Shown here piece after piece: positions 12,801 to 13,779 of a DNA stretch of 13,779 nucleotides (positions are counted from its first letter, which is position 1; every line of letters starts with the position of its first letter). The notes below the pieces were generated by a model. That model was not told the origin of the DNA and did no database searches. It saw only the letters and a list, made by a program, of their open reading frames with translations. The DNA is from Pleurotus ostreatus/Saccharomyces cerevisiae fusant (taxonomy: Eukaryota > Opisthokonta), in contig JAMQCK010000938.1 in assembly GCA_024196135.1 (NCBI GenBank), positions 1 through 13,779 of the forward strand, read 5' to 3'. Both the position numbers and the translations under genes were made by a program.

Positions 12801-13398
12801 GCAGCCCGCAACGAGCTCATCGGTCCCCACCGCACCCACCCCCCCAGGTGGCGCGACGCCGGCGTCGGCAGGCGCGAGTACCCACCCACCCACCGCGCCG
12901 CGCGCGATGCGCGCCACCGGGCTCGGAGCGTCGCTGGTGAGACCATCCCTGCACAGCCGGATTGCAGGTGCGCCGCCCGCTCGTACACTCGAGGACCGCT
13001 TGGAGGACCCCGCGCCGCCGCGCCCGGCTTCATCGTCGGCGCCAAAACGCCCTGCATCGTCTCTGCTCGGAAGGCTGGCCACGGATGCACCCAAGCGAGC
13101 GAGGCCATCGCCGCCCTCGCCGGTCGCGGCGCATCCGGATACGGCAGGACCGTCCGCCGCGGTCGACAACGCGCCTGGCGACGACGCCACGGCTCCGGAA
13201 AGGAAGAGGGGCAAGCGGGGCGGGGGTGCGGGGAACAGGCGCCGCAGACGGCGCCGAGCTCGTAGGCTCGCGCAGACCGAGGACGCGCAGGATGCAGCGA
13301 ACGGGGAGCGTGGGGACGACGAGGAGGACGAAGGAGACGGCGACGCGGACTTCATCGTGCACAGGCCGTACAGCCCCGGGTCGGGCGCGGCCATGTGA
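9883..13398 (+). CDS. ORF2: unrecognised 1171-aa protein in the env position
   Basis: I do not recognise this protein. The ORF is long, uninterrupted, on the sense strand and confined between pol and the polypurine tract, so it belongs to the element. Residues 1-520 look folded, with many Trp and Tyr; 149-195 form a charged, probably coiled helix. Residues about 527-745 are Ser/Thr/Ala/Pro/Arg-rich and likely disordered. Residues 747-825 show a beta-alpha-beta-beta-alpha-beta pattern like an RRM or ferredoxin fold. A Pro/Ala-rich stretch follows, then a strongly basic segment (1106-1130, including seven consecutive Arg) and an acidic one (about 1145-1158). There is no N-terminal signal peptide, no convincing membrane helix and no furin-like region, so it is not an ordinary envelope. 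A nucleic-acid- or chromatin-binding accessory role is inferred. Confidence 0.85.
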   Translation: MPFFQYSTPRLDSDANYWERPYALVDSSWAPNWSFRIEAKIQHGRRRALRGELQEADLLLWTPNATTIPFFAGLYRGAPEPEEKGNPASFAADRSRRRFDGHLGPGDEYEYPQYYDSARPWLCFIRRMTKELAETTASYAFFHPYYAQMDLEAEKQRLPASLAKRFKREEEQLERQEKEAVEALATFCSFLRYAVEPPPKRYSAELLRSLVEDEMTWEDMVDTFSLVQRGMRERWAWRKYVSLLMEYGRLPWDPEEQVTVMEQLSALALLPADESYLGAWFNTADEVQGRWMMLIARVPAYFSTDLPENGRKNAEKYASFGPATLPTRTVLQRKIPGAKSDKWLRTEEIPRGIPELPHANVLARGRVRPGTLGLTGWRKLDYPAAKDAVGRKHGVVCPPQLRNVYDEGHWEYFVEWYSEKSATPGDKNEPNCGYEKPVWLRVGPKSSRRRQAEGSKIIYERTMKRQYYVDAYPIIEGMEHDINVWGVPLPPWEHYEGDKLETALKRGVWGYTTEKPTSDLIGNTWEAAADEPPPSAAPQREDWATANTSAWDEGCDDPYLDPRYGAPEDAAPPRATVTPASVASTARPLATTPAASTSSTPTTASSSRPTRPPRDRPTQSRTSRLSTSTSYLQREREAAEGTHQAPPRDSQSAVANAYAARNAVRTPATRPPTAPRSDRMASSGSARAPTGEGRAAASADPPAPGQGERPVGPETSRATASRDQQGSGRSGSGPNVGADAPAASPTFARITLTLLAPAVDVGRLADLATVMNRAGIAHDALVRTSASGREFVARFADDEQRTRAVARLPTLSTEDAEVTAMAIPAAEAERRMADATRPSEGNQADPDAMQVDDRPLAPVFPPPAHPFVSMPPPLNDAHAAGFAPTPFFGSPAFPTAAPFQWSMTPWGMQPPPNPFAAQPQLAPADWQAAFPHLTALLQQAPWLLAMGPASLLTTQPPPPMPSSASSPSMPSAAQPATSSSVPTAPTPPGGATPASAGASTHPPTAPRAMRATGLGASLVRPSLHSRIAGAPPARTLEDRLEDPAPPRPASSSAPKRPASSLLGRLATDAPKRARPSPPSPVAAHPDTAGPSAAVDNAPGDDATAPERKRGKRGGGAGNRRRRRRRARRLAQTEDAQDAANGERGDDEEDEGDGDADFIVHRPYSPGSGAAM

Positions 13399-13442
13399 AG
13401 CGCTTTTGGACTGGCATTCTTGGGGCGTGCCCCGTCTCGCAT
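13399..13442 (+). other. Short spacer between ORF2 stop and PPT
   Basis: Only 44 bases separate the ORF2 stop from the polypurine tract. They include GGGGCGTGCCCC (13422-13433), able to form a 4-bp stem with a four-base loop. ORF2 therefore fills nearly all the space between pol and the LTR, which argues that it is maintained as part of the element. Confidence 0.5.
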
Positions 13443-13453
13443 GTGGGGGGCGT
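13443..13453 (+). other. Polypurine tract
   Basis: GTGGGGGGCGT abuts the LTR's TGTGATG. The six-G run is the best purine tract in this region, although a C and two T residues interrupt it. A related GGGGCGT occurs 30 bases upstream (13422-13428) inside GGGGCGTGCCCC. In the family this site primes plus-strand DNA. The exact cleavage point is set by the LTR start. Confidence 0.65.
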
Positions 13454-13597
13454 TGTGATGTGGATGGACATACAGGGACCTACAGTCGGACATGCGGGCC
13501 GGAACCCGCCGATAGAATAGACACGCAATACGTACAAACACTACTTACTTCTAATCATCATCTTGGTTTCTTGGACTCGTCGCCCCTACGTACACCC

Positions 13598-13719
13598 TAG
13601 CCGCGGTCACCCGCTGGCCAGGGCGCTGGAACTCGCTTCGCCCGAGCCGCGGGAGACCGCTGGCTAGGGCTCAGTCGCCCGACCGCCCTCGCCGCGGACA
13701 CTCCGCTGGCGAGGGCTCA
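13598..13719 (+). repeat. Three ~27-31-bp GC-rich repeats in U3
   Basis: Copies at about 13598-13624, 13644-13673 and 13689-13719 share a GCCGCGG start and a CCGCTGGCNAGGGC end. Starts are 46 and 45 bases apart. The third copy continues into the segment repeated at window position 1. Regular spacing suggests clustered binding sites in U3, but no known motif is recognised. Confidence 0.6.
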
Positions 13720-13779
13720 TACGATCTTCAGTCGACGGGCTACCTCAGCCCTCGACTGCCCTTAAGCGCCCGCTCACGC
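13690..13779 (+). repeat. 90-bp terminal direct repeat, identical to bases 1-90
   Basis: Every base of 13690-13779 matches 1-90, and the match runs to the window edge on both sides. It therefore joins the two partial LTRs into one continuous LTR, covering about LTR positions 237-326. Identity over all 90 bases fits either a recent insertion or a single LTR copy read twice by an assembler. Confidence 0.95.

Larger units (their letters stand above)
1..13779 (+). mobile_element. Giant Ty3/gypsy chromovirus LTR retrotransposon, near-complete
   Basis: The whole window is one element: partial 5' LTR, primer binding site, leader, fused gag-pol ORF, a second large ORF, polypurine tract and partial 3' LTR. 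The order PR-RT-RNase H-integrase-chromodomain defines the chromovirus branch of Metaviridae. All catalytic residues I checked are present, and neither ORF has a stop or frameshift, so the copy looks recent and possibly active. Internal sequence from 462 to 13453 is 12,992 bp. With two reconstructed LTRs of about 697 bp the full element would be about 14.4 kb. Typical fungal chromoviruses are roughly half that or less. The outer LTR ends lie outside the window, so no target-site duplication can be seen. The host is inferred to be a basidiomycete, with moderate confidence. Confidence 0.95.
13454..13779 (+). repeat. 3' LTR, 5' portion (3' end missing)
   Basis: It begins TGTGATG directly after a G-run polypurine tract. 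This 7-base terminus is the inverted complement of the other LTR's end, extending the usual TG...CA rule. The first 120 bases contain an AT-richer stretch (about 13510-13575), followed by three GC-rich repeats. The last 90 bases equal window positions 1-90 exactly. Only U3 is present, because the window stops at about LTR position 326. Confidence 0.9.

Noticed and set aside
9883..13398. ORF2 as a retroviral-type envelope gene
   Set aside because: The position fits, but there is no signal peptide, no transmembrane anchor, no cysteine-rich ectodomain and no cleavage site. The C-terminus is highly charged.
12408..13541. 377-codon antisense ORF from the 3' LTR into ORF2
   Set aside because: It lies opposite the Pro/Ala-rich, GC-rich part of ORF2, where stops are rare in all frames. 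Its Ser/Ala/Gly-rich product is what an antisense shadow gives.
1..13779. Complete circular virus genome with direct terminal repeats
   Set aside because: The 90-bp terminal repeat lies inside a defined LTR with PPT and PBS on the expected sides. A retrotransposon with a collapsed or shared LTR explains it better.

Overview
The window holds almost all of one very large, apparently intact LTR retrotransposon of the Ty3/gypsy (Metaviridae) class, chromovirus branch. It is GC-rich DNA that most likely comes from a filamentous basidiomycete fungus. The class rests on visible domains in canonical order: Gag with a CCHC knuckle, an aspartic protease, a reverse transcriptase with YIDD, RNase H, an HHCC/DDE integrase with a GPY/F module, and a C-terminal chromodomain. 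The fungal assignment is inferred from the Tf2-like single gag-pol ORF, the chromodomain, an extra segment in RNase H that I recall from Agaricomycete elements, and the CT-rich leader. No host gene is present to confirm it.

Layout: bases 1-461 are the 3' part of the 5' LTR (GC-rich repeats, a 12-bp hairpin, one AT-rich TATA-like site). A tRNA-type primer binding site follows at 463, then a 10-bp hairpin and a leader with several short upstream ORFs. The last of these ends in an ATGA overlap with the gag-pol start. Bases 882-9740 are a single uninterrupted gag-pol ORF of 2952 codons. A 142-base junction contains two near-identical 25-base repeats. Bases 9883-13398 encode a second sense-strand protein of 1171 residues that I do not recognise. 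A G-run polypurine tract precedes the 3' LTR, which starts at 13454 and is cut by the window end.

The LTR boundaries are supported by an exact 7-base inverted terminal repeat, TGTGATG at 13454 and CATCACA ending at 461. Each boundary also has the expected neighbour, the PPT on one side and the PBS on the other. The first 90 and last 90 bases of the window are identical. Joining the two partial LTRs through them gives an LTR of about 697 bp and a two-LTR element of about 14.4 kb, far larger than a typical fungal chromovirus. The identical ends are best explained as one LTR collapsed by assembly, or a one-LTR circle, rather than as a circular virus genome.

How the parts would work together: the LTR drives a genomic RNA, Gag-Pol makes particles and cDNA, integrase with the chromodomain directs insertion, and the downstream protein supplies an unknown function. 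That protein lies in the env position but has no signal peptide or membrane segment. It has a possible RRM-like fold and a strongly basic then acidic tail, which suggests nucleic-acid or chromatin binding rather than an envelope. The main novelty candidates are this ORF, the roughly 300-residue extra domain at the front of Gag, and the arrangement of overlapping stops and starts around both main ORFs.
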